A DNA stretch of 64,000 nt from Caulobacter segnis (lineage in GTDB: Bacteria; Pseudomonadota; Alphaproteobacteria; Caulobacterales; Caulobacteraceae), in assembly GCF_029543125.1 (NCBI RefSeq), contig NZ_JARQWW010000007.1, positions 62,001-126,000 on the forward strand, written 5' to 3'. Below are positions 56,150-64,000 of the stretch, piece after piece. Made by a program: the position numbers and the translations under genes. The first letter of the stretch is position 1. Every line of letters starts with the position of its first letter. The notes beneath the pieces were generated by a model. The model saw nothing but the letters and a program-made list of their open reading frames with translations. It was not told the DNA's origin and did no database searches.

Positions 56150-57277
56150 GTGATCCGCAGACACTTCTTCCTGGTCGCCGCCCTCGTGGTTCTGGCGGTG
56201 ATGATCGTTGGCGGCGGCATCAAGCTTCTCGCGGACGCCAATGGCAAGCGCCAGATGGGCCAGGGCGGTCCGGCCGGCCGGGCCATCGCCGTGTCGCAGA
56301 CCACCGTGCAGCCGCGCGCCTTCGCCGACCGCATCGAGGTGCTTGGCGTGGCCAAGGGCCGCCAGTCGGTGGCGATCACCTCCAACACCAGCGAACTGGT
56401 GACCAAGGTTCATTTCACCGACGGCCAGCAGGTGAAGGCCGGCCAGGTTCTGGTCGAGCTGCGGGCGGGGGAGGAAGACGCCGGCATCTTCCAGGCCCAG
56501 GCGCAGTTGAGCCAGGCGCAGCGCGACTACCAGCGCTGGAAGGCCCTGGCCGATCAGGGCATCGCCTCCAAGGCCACGGTCGAGCAGCGCCGCCTGACGG
56601 TGGAGAGCGCCGAGGCCATGCTGGAGGCCGCGCGCCAACGCCTGGGCGACCGCGTGATCCGCGCGCCGTTCTCCGGCCGCGTGGGCCTGACCGACATCGC
56701 GCCCGGCGCCCTGATCAATCCCGGACAGACCGTGGTGACGCTGGACGACACCTCGATCATCCGCGTGGACTTCCCGGTCCCTGACCGTTACCTGCCGATC
56801 CTGCGCGAGGGGCTGTCCATCGTGGCGCGCCCCGACGCCTATCCGGATGTGCAGGTCGAGGGCCGCATCGCCAAGCTGGACACCCGCGTGGCGGAGAACA
56901 CCCGCGCCATCACCGCGCGCGCCGAATTCCCCAACGCCGACAGCCGCCTGCGGCCGGGCATGATGGTCCGCGTGGCCATCGAACAGGCCCGCCGTCAGGT
57001 CGCTTCCGTGCCGCAGTCGGCGGTGCAGTTCGAGGGCGACGCCGCCTTTGTCTTCGTGCTGGTCAAGAAGGGCGAGCGCACCGTGGCCGAGAAGCGCCCG
57101 GTCACCGTGGGCCTGGATCAGGGCGGCTTCGTCGAGATCAAGGACGGCGTTCAAGCCGGCGACAAGGTGGTGGCCGACGGCCTGAACCGCGTGCAGGACG
57201 GCCAGGCCGTTCAGCTGGGCGGCGGGCGTCCGCAGCAGGGCCAGGGCGGCCGTCCTAACCGGCGTCAGGCGAACTGA
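56150..57277 (+). CDS. RND efflux periplasmic adaptor (membrane fusion protein)
   Basis: 375 residues, GTG start. An N-terminal signal anchor (residues 5-27) without a lipobox is followed by the biotinyl-lipoyl-like segment (TDGQQVKAGQVLVELR), an alpha hairpin (AQAQLSQAQRDYQRWKALADQGIASK), then IRAPFSGRVGLTDIAPGALINPG and the beta-barrel/MP domains. The C-terminus is Gln/Gly-rich. It bridges the RND pump and an outer-membrane channel not encoded in this window. The pump gene begins at base 57277, the last base of its stop. Confidence 0.94.
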   Translation: MIRRHFFLVAALVVLAVMIVGGGIKLLADANGKRQMGQGGPAGRAIAVSQTTVQPRAFADRIEVLGVAKGRQSVAITSNTSELVTKVHFTDGQQVKAGQVLVELRAGEEDAGIFQAQAQLSQAQRDYQRWKALADQGIASKATVEQRRLTVESAEAMLEAARQRLGDRVIRAPFSGRVGLTDIAPGALINPGQTVVTLDDTSIIRVDFPVPDRYLPILREGLSIVARPDAYPDVQVEGRIAKLDTRVAENTRAITARAEFPNADSRLRPGMMVRVAIEQARRQVASVPQSAVQFEGDAAFVFVLVKKGERTVAEKRPVTVGLDQGGFVEIKDGVQAGDKVVADGLNRVQDGQAVQLGGGRPQQGQGGRPNRRQAN

Positions 57278-60200
57278 TGATCTCCGACCTTTCCGTTCGC
57301 CGCCCTATTTTCGCGGCCGTCGCCGCGATCATCCTCTGCGTCGTCGGGATCGCCGCCTTCACAGCGCTGCCGATCCGCGAACTGCCGAACGTCGACCCGC
57401 CGGTGGTGTCGATCTCCACCAGCTATCGCGGCGCCTCCGCGGAGGTCATCGAGGAGCGCATCACCGAGGTGATCGAGCGCCAGGTGTCCGGCATCCAGGG
57501 CATCGACCGCGTGAACTCGTCCAGCCGGGACGGGCGCTCGCAGATCAACATCACCTTCCTGCTGGACCGCGACCTGGACGTGGCGGCCAACGACGTGCGC
57601 GACGCGGTCAGCCGGGTCACCGCCCAGTTGCCCGATCAGGCCGATCCGCCCCAGATCGCCAAGGCGAACGCCGACGCCCAGCCGATCATCATCATGAACC
57701 TGACGTCGACCACGCTGAGCCGGCTTCAGCTCAGCGACTACGCGGACCGCTATCTGGTCGAGCGGATGTCGACGATCCCTGGCGTGGCGACGGTCAACCT
57801 GTTCGGCAGCCAGCTCTACTCGATGCGCATCTGGCTGAACGCCGAGGCCATGGCGGCGCGCGGCCTGACCGTGGACGACGTCGAGAACGCGCTGAACAGC
57901 CAGAACCTGGAGCTGCCGGCCGGCTCGCTGGAAAGCCAGGCCAAGGATTTCACCATCCGGGTGAACCGCGGCTACTCGACCCCGTCGCAGTTCGCCAGCC
58001 TGCCCGTGCGCCGCACCCTGGCGGCGGGCCTGAACCAGACCGCCGGCAACGCCTACATCACCCGCCTGGGCGACATCGCCCGGATCGAGGAGGGGCCGGA
58101 CGAGCGCCGCCGCTACTTCCGCGCCAACGGCGTGAACCAGATCGGCATGGCGGTGACCCGTCAGTCCCAGGCCAACGACCTGGAGATCTCGGAAGCGGTT
58201 CGCGCGGAGCTGGTGGAGATCAACAAGACCCTGCCGCCCGGAACCAAGATCGTGGTCGGCGTCGACAACTCGGTCTTCACCGAAGAGGCGATCCACGAGG
58301 TGTGGATCACCATGGGCATCTCGATCTTCCTGGTCGCGCTGGTGAACCTGATCTTCCTGGGCAGTTGGCGGTCGGCCCTGATCCCGTCGGTGGTGGCGCC
58401 GATCTGCATCCTGTCGACCTTCATCGTCCTGGCGCCGCTGGGCTTCTCGCTGAACCTGCTGACCCTGCTGGCCCTGGTGCTGGCGGTGGGTCTGGTGGTC
58501 GATGACGCCATCGTGGTGGTCGAGAACATCCAGCGCCGGGTGGACGAGGGCGAACCCGCCCCGGTGGCCGCCATGCGCGGCACGCGCCAGGTGTTCTTCG
58601 CCGTGGTGGCGACCACCATCGTGCTGATCTCGGTGTTCGCGCCCCTGATGTTCCTGCCGGGCTATATCGGCCGTCTGTTCGTGGAGCTGGCGGTGGCCAT
58701 CGCCGCGGCCGTGGCGTTCTCCTGCCTGCTGGCCTTCACCCTGTCGCCGATGCTGGCGTCCAAGCTGCTGAAGCCCGCGCACAACGCCGGCTGGCTGGCG
58801 CGCCGGGTCGATGTGGGCATGGCCAAGCTGGGCGCCTCCTACCGCAACTCGCTGGAGGGGCTGCTGGGCGGGGGCAAGAAGCCTGTGATCGCGGCCGGTG
58901 CGCTGATGGCGCTGTTGGGCTGTGTGACGGCGCTGCTGTTCGTGGCCCTGCCGAAAGAGCTGGTGCCGCCGGAGGATCGCGGCCGCGTGGACATCAACCT
59001 GTCCGGGCCGGAAGGGCAGGGCTTTGAAGCCACCCTGAAGAGCGCCCAGCAGGTCGAGGCGCAGATGTCGCGCTATTACGACGCCAAGGGCGAGGACAAG
59101 GATCTGCCTGCCGAGCGCTATTTCATCAGCGTGCCGCGCTTCGGCCAGCCTCAGTACAACGGCGCCAGCGGCGCGGTGATCCTGAAGCCCTGGGGCGAGC
59201 GCAAGGTGACGGCGGACGAGATCGCCGCCGAGATGAACAAGACCCTGAGCCGGGTCACCGCCGTGCGGGCCATCGCCAGCGTGCGCGGGCCGTTCCAGCG
59301 GGGCGGCGGCGGGGGCGGCGGCGCCAATGTCGACCTGATCGTGCGCGGCAACGACTATGCCGAGATCGCCCGCTGGGTGGAGCCGATCCTGCGCGCCGCC
59401 GAGCAGAACCCCGGCATGGCGCGTCCGCGCCTGGACTATGAGCCGACCGCCCCGCGCGTGTCGGTGGACATCGACCGCGACCGCGCCGCCACGGTGGGCG
59501 TCTCGGCCCAGGCTATCGGCCGGGCCCTGGAGACCATGTTCGGCTCCCGCCAGGTGACGACCTACATCAAGAACGGCCAGGAATACGACGTCATCCTGCA
59601 GACCGAGCTGGACAAGCGCCGGACGGTGGACGACCTACGCACCCTGTATGTCCGCAGCCAGTCCGGGGCTCTGATCCCGCTGGAGTCGGTGGTGACGACC
59701 AAGGTGCGCGGCGACACGCCCGACCGATCGCGCGTCGACCGCCTGCGCTCCATCACCCTGACCGCGCAGCTGAACCCCGGCTACACCGTGGCCGACGCCG
59801 TGGCCTTCCTTCAGGACGAGGCGGCCAAGAACCCCAATGCGGCGGTGAGCATCGCCTGGGGCGGCCAAGCGCGGGACTATCTGGAGGCGTCCGGCGCCGT
59901 GGGCCTGGCCTTCGGCATGGCGCTGCTGCTGGTGTTCCTGGTGCTGGCGGCGCAGTTCGAAAGCTGGATCCACCCGGCGGTGATCATGCTGACCGTGCCG
60001 TTGGCGGCGCTGGGCGGCCTGTTCGGCCTGCTGTTCGCCGGCTCGTCGATCAACACCTACAGCCAGATCGGCCTGGTGATCCTGATCGGCATCGCCGCCA
60101 AGAACGGCATCCTGATCGTCGAGTTCGCCAACCAGCTTCGCGACGAGGGGCTGAAGGTGCGCGAGGCGGTGATCGAGGCGGCGACCCTGCGCCTGCGTCC

Positions 60201-60456
60201 GATCATCATGACCTCCATCGCCGCCGCCGCCGGCGCCGTGCCGCTGATGGTGTGGCAAGGGGCGGGCGCGGCCAGTCGCCAGACCATCGGCGTGGTCATC
60301 TTCGCCGGGGCGATCTTCTCGACCCTGCTGACGGTGTTCGTGGTGCCGGTGTTCTACAACCTGCTGGCGGGCTTCACGAAGTCGCCCGAGCACACCGCCC
60401 GGATGATCGAGGCCTACGAGGCCGAGGAGACCAACAAGACGGCGCCGGCCGAGTAA
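57277..60456 (+). CDS. RND-family efflux permease (HAE1 type)
   Basis: 1059 residues, about 12 helices with two large periplasmic loops. ISDLSVRRPIFAAVAAIILC opens the protein, and LVVDDAIVVVENIQRRVDEG is the TM4 proton-relay motif with two Asp residues. FLPGYIGRLFVELAVAIAAA and GIAAKNGILIVEFANQLRDEG are other family motifs. A Gly-rich insert (GGGGGGGANVDLIV) lies in the second periplasmic loop. It exports drugs, detergents or metabolites; the substrate cannot be told. The coupled adaptor gene is immediately upstream. Confidence 0.96.
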   Translation: MISDLSVRRPIFAAVAAIILCVVGIAAFTALPIRELPNVDPPVVSISTSYRGASAEVIEERITEVIERQVSGIQGIDRVNSSSRDGRSQINITFLLDRDLDVAANDVRDAVSRVTAQLPDQADPPQIAKANADAQPIIIMNLTSTTLSRLQLSDYADRYLVERMSTIPGVATVNLFGSQLYSMRIWLNAEAMAARGLTVDDVENALNSQNLELPAGSLESQAKDFTIRVNRGYSTPSQFASLPVRRTLAAGLNQTAGNAYITRLGDIARIEEGPDERRRYFRANGVNQIGMAVTRQSQANDLEISEAVRAELVEINKTLPPGTKIVVGVDNSVFTEEAIHEVWITMGISIFLVALVNLIFLGSWRSALIPSVVAPICILSTFIVLAPLGFSLNLLTLLALVLAVGLVVDDAIVVVENIQRRVDEGEPAPVAAMRGTRQVFFAVVATTIVLISVFAPLMFLPGYIGRLFVELAVAIAAAVAFSCLLAFTLSPMLASKLLKPAHNAGWLARRVDVGMAKLGASYRNSLEGLLGGGKKPVIAAGALMALLGCVTALLFVALPKELVPPEDRGRVDINLSGPEGQGFEATLKSAQQVEAQMSRYYDAKGEDKDLPAERYFISVPRFGQPQYNGASGAVILKPWGERKVTADEIAAEMNKTLSRVTAVRAIASVRGPFQRGGGGGGGANVDLIVRGNDYAEIARWVEPILRAAEQNPGMARPRLDYEPTAPRVSVDIDRDRAATVGVSAQAIGRALETMFGSRQVTTYIKNGQEYDVILQTELDKRRTVDDLRTLYVRSQSGALIPLESVVTTKVRGDTPDRSRVDRLRSITLTAQLNPGYTVADAVAFLQDEAAKNPNAAVSIAWGGQARDYLEASGAVGLAFGMALLLVFLVLAAQFESWIHPAVIMLTVPLAALGGLFGLLFAGSSINTYSQIGLVILIGIAAKNGILIVEFANQLRDEGLKVREAVIEAATLRLRPIIMTSIAAAAGAVPLMVWQGAGAASRQTIGVVIFAGAIFSTLLTVFVVPVFYNLLAGFTKSPEHTARMIEAYEAEETNKTAPAE

Positions 60457-60464
60457 GCCGGCGC
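60442..60464. terminator. Hairpin at the RND/cytochrome c junction
   Basis: GCGCCGGC (60442-60449) pairs with GCCGGCGC (60457-60464), 8 bp, spanning the permease stop codon. Convergent genes lie on either side. T-runs are weak (GTCTTGGCTCTT). Confidence 0.5.
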
Positions 60465-60474
60465 GTCTTGGCTC

Positions 60475-60993
60475 TTACTGCGCTGGCGCTTCGGCCGCCG
60501 GAGCGGCGGCGGGGGCGGCCGGCTTGTAGCCGGTCTCGACCTTCAGATAGGCGATCAGGTCGATGCGGTCCTGCGGCTCCTTGATGCCCAGGAAGGTCAT
60601 CTTCGTGCCCGGCATATAGCCGCGCGGATCGGCCAGCCAGGCGTCCAGATGCGAGGCCTCCCACACGAAGCCGGCCTTCTTCAGCGCCTCGGAATAGGTG
60701 TAGCCCTCAACGCCGCCGGCCTTGCGCCCGAAGACGCCGTACAGGTTCGGGCCCGTCAGGTTCGGGCCGTTCGGCGTGATGGTATGGCACGACCGGCAGA
60801 GGGCGAACTTGCGCTGGCCGTTCTCCAGATTGCCGGCGTTGTAGGGCGCGGGCAGGCTGGCGAGGGTCGCGGCCTTTTCGGCGTCGGTCGGGGGCGGGGG
60901 AGCGGGCGGCGCGTCCTTGGCCGGCTCGCCGGGCCCGCAGGCGGTGACCACGGCGGCCGCAGCGGCGACCGCGAGAATGTTGAAATGACGCAT
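60475..60993 (-). CDS. Class I cytochrome c lipoprotein
   Basis: 172 residues. A type II signal with lipobox VVTAC (Cys19) and a Pro/Ala linker precede a cytochrome c domain with CRSCH (Cys66, Cys69, His70) and PGTKM with axial Met132. GPNLYGVFGRKAGGVEGYTYS is typical of the mitochondrial-like class I cytochromes of alphaproteobacteria. The Pro/Ala C-terminus is low complexity. Anchored in the inner or outer membrane, it should carry electrons in the periplasm; the partner oxidase is not in this window. Confidence 0.94.
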   Translation of the reverse strand: MRHFNILAVAAAAAVVTACGPGEPAKDAPPAPPPPTDAEKAATLASLPAPYNAGNLENGQRKFALCRSCHTITPNGPNLTGPNLYGVFGRKAGGVEGYTYSEALKKAGFVWEASHLDAWLADPRGYMPGTKMTFLGIKEPQDRIDLIAYLKVETGYKPAAPAAAPAAEAPAQ

Positions 60994-61076
60994 CGGCCCC
61001 TCCGAGATTTCAGGCGGAAGCTAGTCCATGGCGTCGGGGATGCAAGGCGTGCAATGTGCCGCCATGCAGATGAATC

Positions 61077-61406
61077 GTGTCCCGGAGCGCCGCCTTGCCT
61101 AGCTGGTGGCTGTTCGCTCTCCTGCCGCCGGTGATCCTGGCGGTGCTTCTGGCGTTCCTACGTTCGCGGCGGCTGTGGATGCGGCTGCTGATCGTCACGG
61201 CGGTGGTGGCGCTGTGCGTCGTCGCGCTCGTCTTCGGTTATCAGTTCTATGTGGGCGCATTCGGCGACGCCGAACAGAAGACGGCTTTGCAGAAGGACCT
61301 GGTCTTCCTGGTCTATGGCGTGGGGCCGCTGCAGTGGATGCTGTCCGCCGCGGCGATCACGGTGGTTCATTTGGCGCAGCAGTTCGGGCGGAAGCCGAAG
61401 GGGTAG
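61077..61406 (+). CDS. Small hypothetical membrane protein
   Basis: 109 residues from GTG 61077 (TTG 61095 is an alternative). Three hydrophobic helices: WWLFALLPPVILAVLLAFL, RLLIVTAVVALCVVALVFGYQF and QWMLSAAAITVVHLAQQF. Between the last two is a short soluble loop (GDAEQKTALQKDLV). The family was not recognised. Divergent from the cytochrome c gene, with 83 bases between the start codons. Confidence 0.7.
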   Translation: MSRSAALPSWWLFALLPPVILAVLLAFLRSRRLWMRLLIVTAVVALCVVALVFGYQFYVGAFGDAEQKTALQKDLVFLVYGVGPLQWMLSAAAITVVHLAQQFGRKPKG

Positions 61407-61422
61407 TCGCTCCCTTTCTTTT

Positions 61423-61590
61423 CCTTCCCCCTTGATGGGGGAAGGGCAGGGAGGGGGGTGATGCGACGGTTGGGTGCGGTGCGGCGGAAACGCAGCAGTC
61501 ACCCTCACCCTCGGTCCCTCTCCCATCGAGGGAGAGGGAGGCGCGCGGAAGCCCCCTCCGGCCCTCTGTGCCACCTCCCCCAGAGGGGGG
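61423..61590. repeat. Intergenic GC-rich inverted repeat, copy C
   Basis: CCTTCCCCCTTGATGGGGGA begins the left arm (61423-61462), with AAGGGCAGGGAGGGGGGTGA after it. TCACCCTCACCCTCGGTCCC and TCTCCCATCGAGGGAGA form the right arm (61498-61540). A further CCCCCAGAGGGGG palindrome is at 61576-61589. Same family as copies A and B, between two convergent genes. Confidence 0.75.
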
Positions 61591-61600
61591 ATTGAGGCCC

Positions 61601-62023
61601 CTAATCGTCGTGCCGCACCTTCCCCCGCATCGATTTCACGCCGGCCCGTTTCGTCTTCCCCTCCAGGCGCTTGAGCTTGGAGGAGTAGGTGGGTTTGGTG
61701 GCCTTGCGGGGTTTGGGCTTTTCGGTGGCGCGGAGGATCAGCTCGACCAGGCGTTCGCGGGCCTCCTGGCGGTTCATCTCCTGAGAGCGGCTGCCCTGGC
61801 TGAACAGGACCAGGACGCCGTCCTGGGTCAGGCGGCTGCCGGCCAAGCGCTCCAGGCGGGCCTTCACGTCTTCCGGCAGGGACGGGCTGTTGCGGACGTC
61901 GAAGCGCAGTTCGATGGCGGTGGAGGTCTTGTTGACGTGCTGGCCGCCGGGGCCGCTGGCGCGGGCGGCCTTTTCGATCAGCTCATCCTCGTCGATGCGC
62001 AGCCAGGAGGTGATCTCGATCAT
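61601..62023 (-). CDS. arfB: Alternative ribosome-rescue factor ArfB (peptidyl-tRNA hydrolase, YaeJ)
   Basis: 140 residues. SGPGGQHVNKTSTAIELRFD carries the catalytic GGQ (residues 26-28). The C-terminal tail is basic (KPKPRKATKPTYSSKLKRLEGKTKRAG), as needed to enter the empty mRNA channel of stalled ribosomes. It hydrolyses peptidyl-tRNA on non-stop complexes. Its start overlaps the stop of the YaiI gene upstream on the same strand, so the two are coupled. Confidence 0.96.
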   Translation of the reverse strand: MIEITSWLRIDEDELIEKAARASGPGGQHVNKTSTAIELRFDVRNSPSLPEDVKARLERLAGSRLTQDGVLVLFSQGSRSQEMNRQEARERLVELILRATEKPKPRKATKPTYSSKLKRLEGKTKRAGVKSMRGKVRHDD

Positions 62024-62484
62024 CGCCGGGTCCGCAGGGATTTGACGATGACCTGATCCAGCGCTTGCAGGAAGGCGGAACGGGCGCGTTGGTCGAAGGC
62101 CTTAGGGCCGCTGGTGACCTCGCCCATGGAGCGCAGGTGTTCGCCGATGGCGCGGCCGGCCAGGGCGGAGCCGATGGAGTCGGCGGTGAAGATGCGGCCG
62201 TTGGGGGCCACCGCCGCGCCGCCGGCCTTCAGGGTGCGGTCGGCCAGGGGGATGTCGTTGGTGATCACCACGTCGCCGGGCTGGACCCGTTCGGCGATCC
62301 AGTCGTCGGCCACGTCGGGTCCGGCGTCGACCACCACGCTTTCGATCCGGGGCGAGGCCGGGATGCGGACATAGCTGTTGGAGACCACGTAGATCTTCAT
62401 CCCGTGGCGCAGGCCGACCTTGTAGGCCTCGTCCTTCACCGGGCAGGCGTCGGCGTCGATGAACAGGGTGATGGGCGCGGTCAT
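62020..62484 (-). CDS. YaiI/YqxD-family protein (DUF188)
   Basis: 154 residues. TLFIDADACPVKDEAYKVGLRHG is the family opening with conserved acidic residues; DAGPDVADDWIAERVQPGDVVITNDIPLADRTLKAG is the central PIN-like segment. The family resembles PIN-domain nucleases but has no proven activity. Overlaps arfB by 4 bases. Confidence 0.93.
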   Translation of the reverse strand: MTAPITLFIDADACPVKDEAYKVGLRHGMKIYVVSNSYVRIPASPRIESVVVDAGPDVADDWIAERVQPGDVVITNDIPLADRTLKAGGAAVAPNGRIFTADSIGSALAGRAIGEHLRSMGEVTSGPKAFDQRARSAFLQALDQVIVKSLRTRR

Positions 62485-62494
62485 GGGACCGGCT

Positions 62495-62815
62495 TTAGCG
62501 CGATCCGGCCGCCACCGCAGCCTTAAGCCCGTCGAAAGCCTCGCTCCAGCCGTCCAGGGCGGCGCCGCCCTTGAGCCAGGGGGTCAGCAACTCCTCCAGC
62601 GCGCGGGCGGCGTCGCCGACTTCAGGAAGGCCCACGGGGGCGGCCGAGCCGCTGACATTGTGCAGGCGGGTGTAGAGGTCGAAGGCCCCCTCGGGCGCGG
62701 CATCGGCCGGGGCGGCGTCGAAGGCGGCCTGCAGGTCGGCGATCAGGTCGCCAAGCCGCCCCTCTAGTCGGAGCCGAATCTGGCGGATGCGGTCTTCAAG
62801 AGCGTCAGAGGCCAA
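62495..62815 (-). CDS. Hpt-domain protein
   Basis: 106 residues, a single Hpt bundle with phospho-His52 in LYTRLHNVSGSAAPVGLPEVG, followed by AARALEELLTPWL. It starts 4 bases after the stop of the receiver gene upstream on the same strand, so the two were probably made together and exchange phosphate. A relay partner for one of the GAF or hybrid kinases is inferred. Confidence 0.88.
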   Translation of the reverse strand: MASDALEDRIRQIRLRLEGRLGDLIADLQAAFDAAPADAAPEGAFDLYTRLHNVSGSAAPVGLPEVGDAARALEELLTPWLKGGAALDGWSEAFDGLKAAVAAGSR

Positions 62816-62819
62816 GGCG

Positions 62820-63269
62820 CTACTGCAGGAAGCGGATGAGCATGGCCGCCTCGATCGCCTGGGCCAGGCGGTCGCCGGTCAGGTCGGCCTTGGGCAGGGT
62901 GACGGCCTTGGATTCCCCGCTGGTCAGCTGCGGGTGGGCGGTGACGTAGACCAGGGCTGTGCCGGTCTTCTTGTTGGCCTGACGCACGGCGCTGATGCCG
63001 TCGCCGCCTTCACCCAGGCGCACGTCGGCCAGGATAAGGTCGGGCGCGTACTCCTCCGTGGCGGCCACGGCGCCGCTTTCGGTGCTGGCGCGCAGGACGT
63101 TGGTGTAGCCGAGGTCGGAGACGTAGATCGCCAGAAGGTCGGCGAGGAGATCATCATCCTCGATGATCAGGACCCGCTGCCCGGCGGCGCGAGCGCGAGA
63201 CCGGCCATCCACCGCCTTGGCGCGAACGGCGCGAGGCGCGCGGTTGCGGTCTTGCAGTTGCATGTCCAT
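62820..63269 (-). CDS. Receiver-domain response regulator
   Basis: 149 residues from ATG 63269 (ATG 63263 and a TTG 30 bases upstream are alternatives). After a basic N-terminal extension (NRAPRAVRAKAVDGRSRARA), a receiver has the acidic triad EDDD, phosphoacceptor Asp82 (LILADVRLGEGGDG), Thr in LVYVTAH, and Lys in TLPKADL. No output domain, so it is a CheY/FixJ-N-like single-domain regulator. Next to an Hpt gene and divergent from another receiver gene. Confidence 0.9.
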   Translation of the reverse strand: MDMQLQDRNRAPRAVRAKAVDGRSRARAAGQRVLIIEDDDLLADLLAIYVSDLGYTNVLRASTESGAVAATEEYAPDLILADVRLGEGGDGISAVRQANKKTGTALVYVTAHPQLTSGESKAVTLPKADLTGDRLAQAIEAAMLIRFLQ

Positions 63270-63420
63270 GGGCGGCGGGGTTTTCGACAGCGATAACAAT
63301 GAAGTTTGAAGCGTACATGCCGAACCATTTGCAGGCTACGACCTTTCTCGTAGAAATTGCAGGCATATGCGACGCAACGTCACGCGGCGCGATTTTGAGA
63401 TTCCTTTGAGCGGAGCTGGC

Positions 63421-63792
63421 ATGCGGGTTCTCTATGTCGATGATGATGCGGACCTGCGTGAACTGGTCGCCATCTCCTTGTCGCGGGATCCGGGGCTGGA
63501 CGTGCGCATCGCCGACAGCGGCCAGGCGGCGATCGCCCTGCTGGAGCCAGGCGACTGGACGCCGGACCTGTTTCTGCTGGACGTGATGATGCCGGTGATG
63601 GACGGCCCCACCCTGATCGGGAAGCTGCGTGAGAACCCGGCCTATACCTCGATCCCCTTCGCCTTCTTCACCGCGCGGGTGATGAACGAGGAGCGGCAGG
63701 CGCTGCTGGCGACGGGGGCGGCGGGGTTGATCCAGAAGCCGTTCGACCCGATCGCCCTGGCCGATCAAGTGCGCGCCCTGGCCCCAGCATGA
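63421..63792 (+). CDS. Single-domain response regulator
   Basis: 123 residues from ATG 63421, an upstream in-frame start (63367) having no family match. VLYVDDDADLRELV, phosphoacceptor Asp54 (LFLLDVMMPVMDG), FFTARVMNEE and LIQKPFDPI are the receiver signatures. It overlaps the next gene by 4 bases (ATGA), so the kinase partner is probably that GAF protein. Divergent from the receiver/Hpt pair; promoters probably lie at 63270-63420. Confidence 0.92.
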   Translation: MRVLYVDDDADLRELVAISLSRDPGLDVRIADSGQAAIALLEPGDWTPDLFLLDVMMPVMDGPTLIGKLRENPAYTSIPFAFFTARVMNEERQALLATGAAGLIQKPFDPIALADQVRALAPA

Positions 63793-64000
63793 ACGCAGCC
63801 GCCAAGATCGAGGAGGCCCGTCTGGCGGCGCTCCTTCGCTACGACGTGCTCGACACGCCGGCGGAGGCCGCTTTCGATGACATCACCGATCTGGCGGCGC
63901 AGCTGTTCGAGGTTCCGATCGCGGTCGTCACCCTGCTGGACGAGACCCGGCAGTGGTTCAAATCCTGCGTCGGCATGACCGACACCGAGACGTCGCGGGA
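63789..64000 (+). CDS. GAF-domain signalling protein, probably a sensor kinase (3' end outside window)
   Basis: Opens at an ATG overlapping the preceding stop and stays open to the window end, 70 residues seen. RLAALLRYDVLDTPAEAAFD and DITDLAAQLFEVPIAVVTLLDETRQWFKS are the N-terminus of a GAF domain, typical of cytosolic histidine kinases and GGDEF proteins. The output domain is unknown because the gene is cut. Confidence 0.85.
   Translation, partial: MNAAAKIEEARLAALLRYDVLDTPAEAAFDDITDLAAQLFEVPIAVVTLLDETRQWFKSCVGMTDTETSR

Overview
High-GC alphaproteobacterial chromosome, most likely Caulobacteraceae (Caulobacter/Phenylobacterium type). The lineage is inferred from two DUF2336 proteins, the chitin-sugar (nag) locus built around a TonB receptor and a PTS, many hybrid kinases, GTGA/ATGA gene overlaps, and a family of GC-rich intergenic inverted repeats. 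No phage, plasmid or CRISPR element was found. The window opens inside one signalling gene and ends inside another.

Layout. 1-6862: signalling operon (HAMP-repeat hybrid kinase, second hybrid kinase, small winged-helix protein, two DUF5985 membrane proteins). 6863-9378: decayed patch with a DUF1800 remnant, a Crp/Fnr regulator, tRNA-Ser(GGA) and a broken membrane-anchored gene. 9379-24530: mostly single housekeeping or hypothetical genes (exonuclease, msrA, YjbR, DUF599, an MFS gene with an internal stop, DUF3309, DUF983, entericidin, rRNA pseudouridine synthase, LytTR regulator, YhhN, DUF1428, LytS-type kinase, two proline-rich TonB-like proteins, GNAT, SugE). 24727-38928: an RpiB-family isomerase, then the nag locus: nagA, nagB-II and a GntR repressor on the minus strand, divergent from a TonB receptor, GH20 hexosaminidase, a EIIA-HPr-EI fusion, a EIIC-EIIB-EIIB permease and NagX. 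39057-43725: TPR-sulfotransferase divergent from cysT-cysW-cysA. 43722-50042: hybrid kinase, two DUF2336 genes, a sigma region-2 protein overlapping a frameshifted hypothetical gene, an Hpt protein and NAD kinase. 50225-55887: class II aldolase, then D-2-hydroxyglutarate dehydrogenase-like, aminoadipate-semialdehyde dehydrogenase-like and HglS-like genes, which together spell the lower part of a lysine/2-aminoadipate route. 56150-60456: RND efflux pair. 60475-64000: cytochrome c, ArfB, YaiI, an Hpt/receiver pair and a divergent receiver/GAF pair.

How it fits together. The nag genes form a complete path: outer-membrane import, periplasmic trimming of chitooligosaccharides, PTS phosphorylation of GlcNAc, deacetylation and deamination, under a GntR repressor with ATTGGTAT-type half sites in the divergent promoter. 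The 2-oxoadipate genes would convert aminoadipate semialdehyde through 2-oxoadipate and D-2-hydroxyglutarate to 2-oxoglutarate, with the transaminase missing from the window. Five loci carry lesions (frameshift, nonsense or small duplication), which may be real decay or assembly error.
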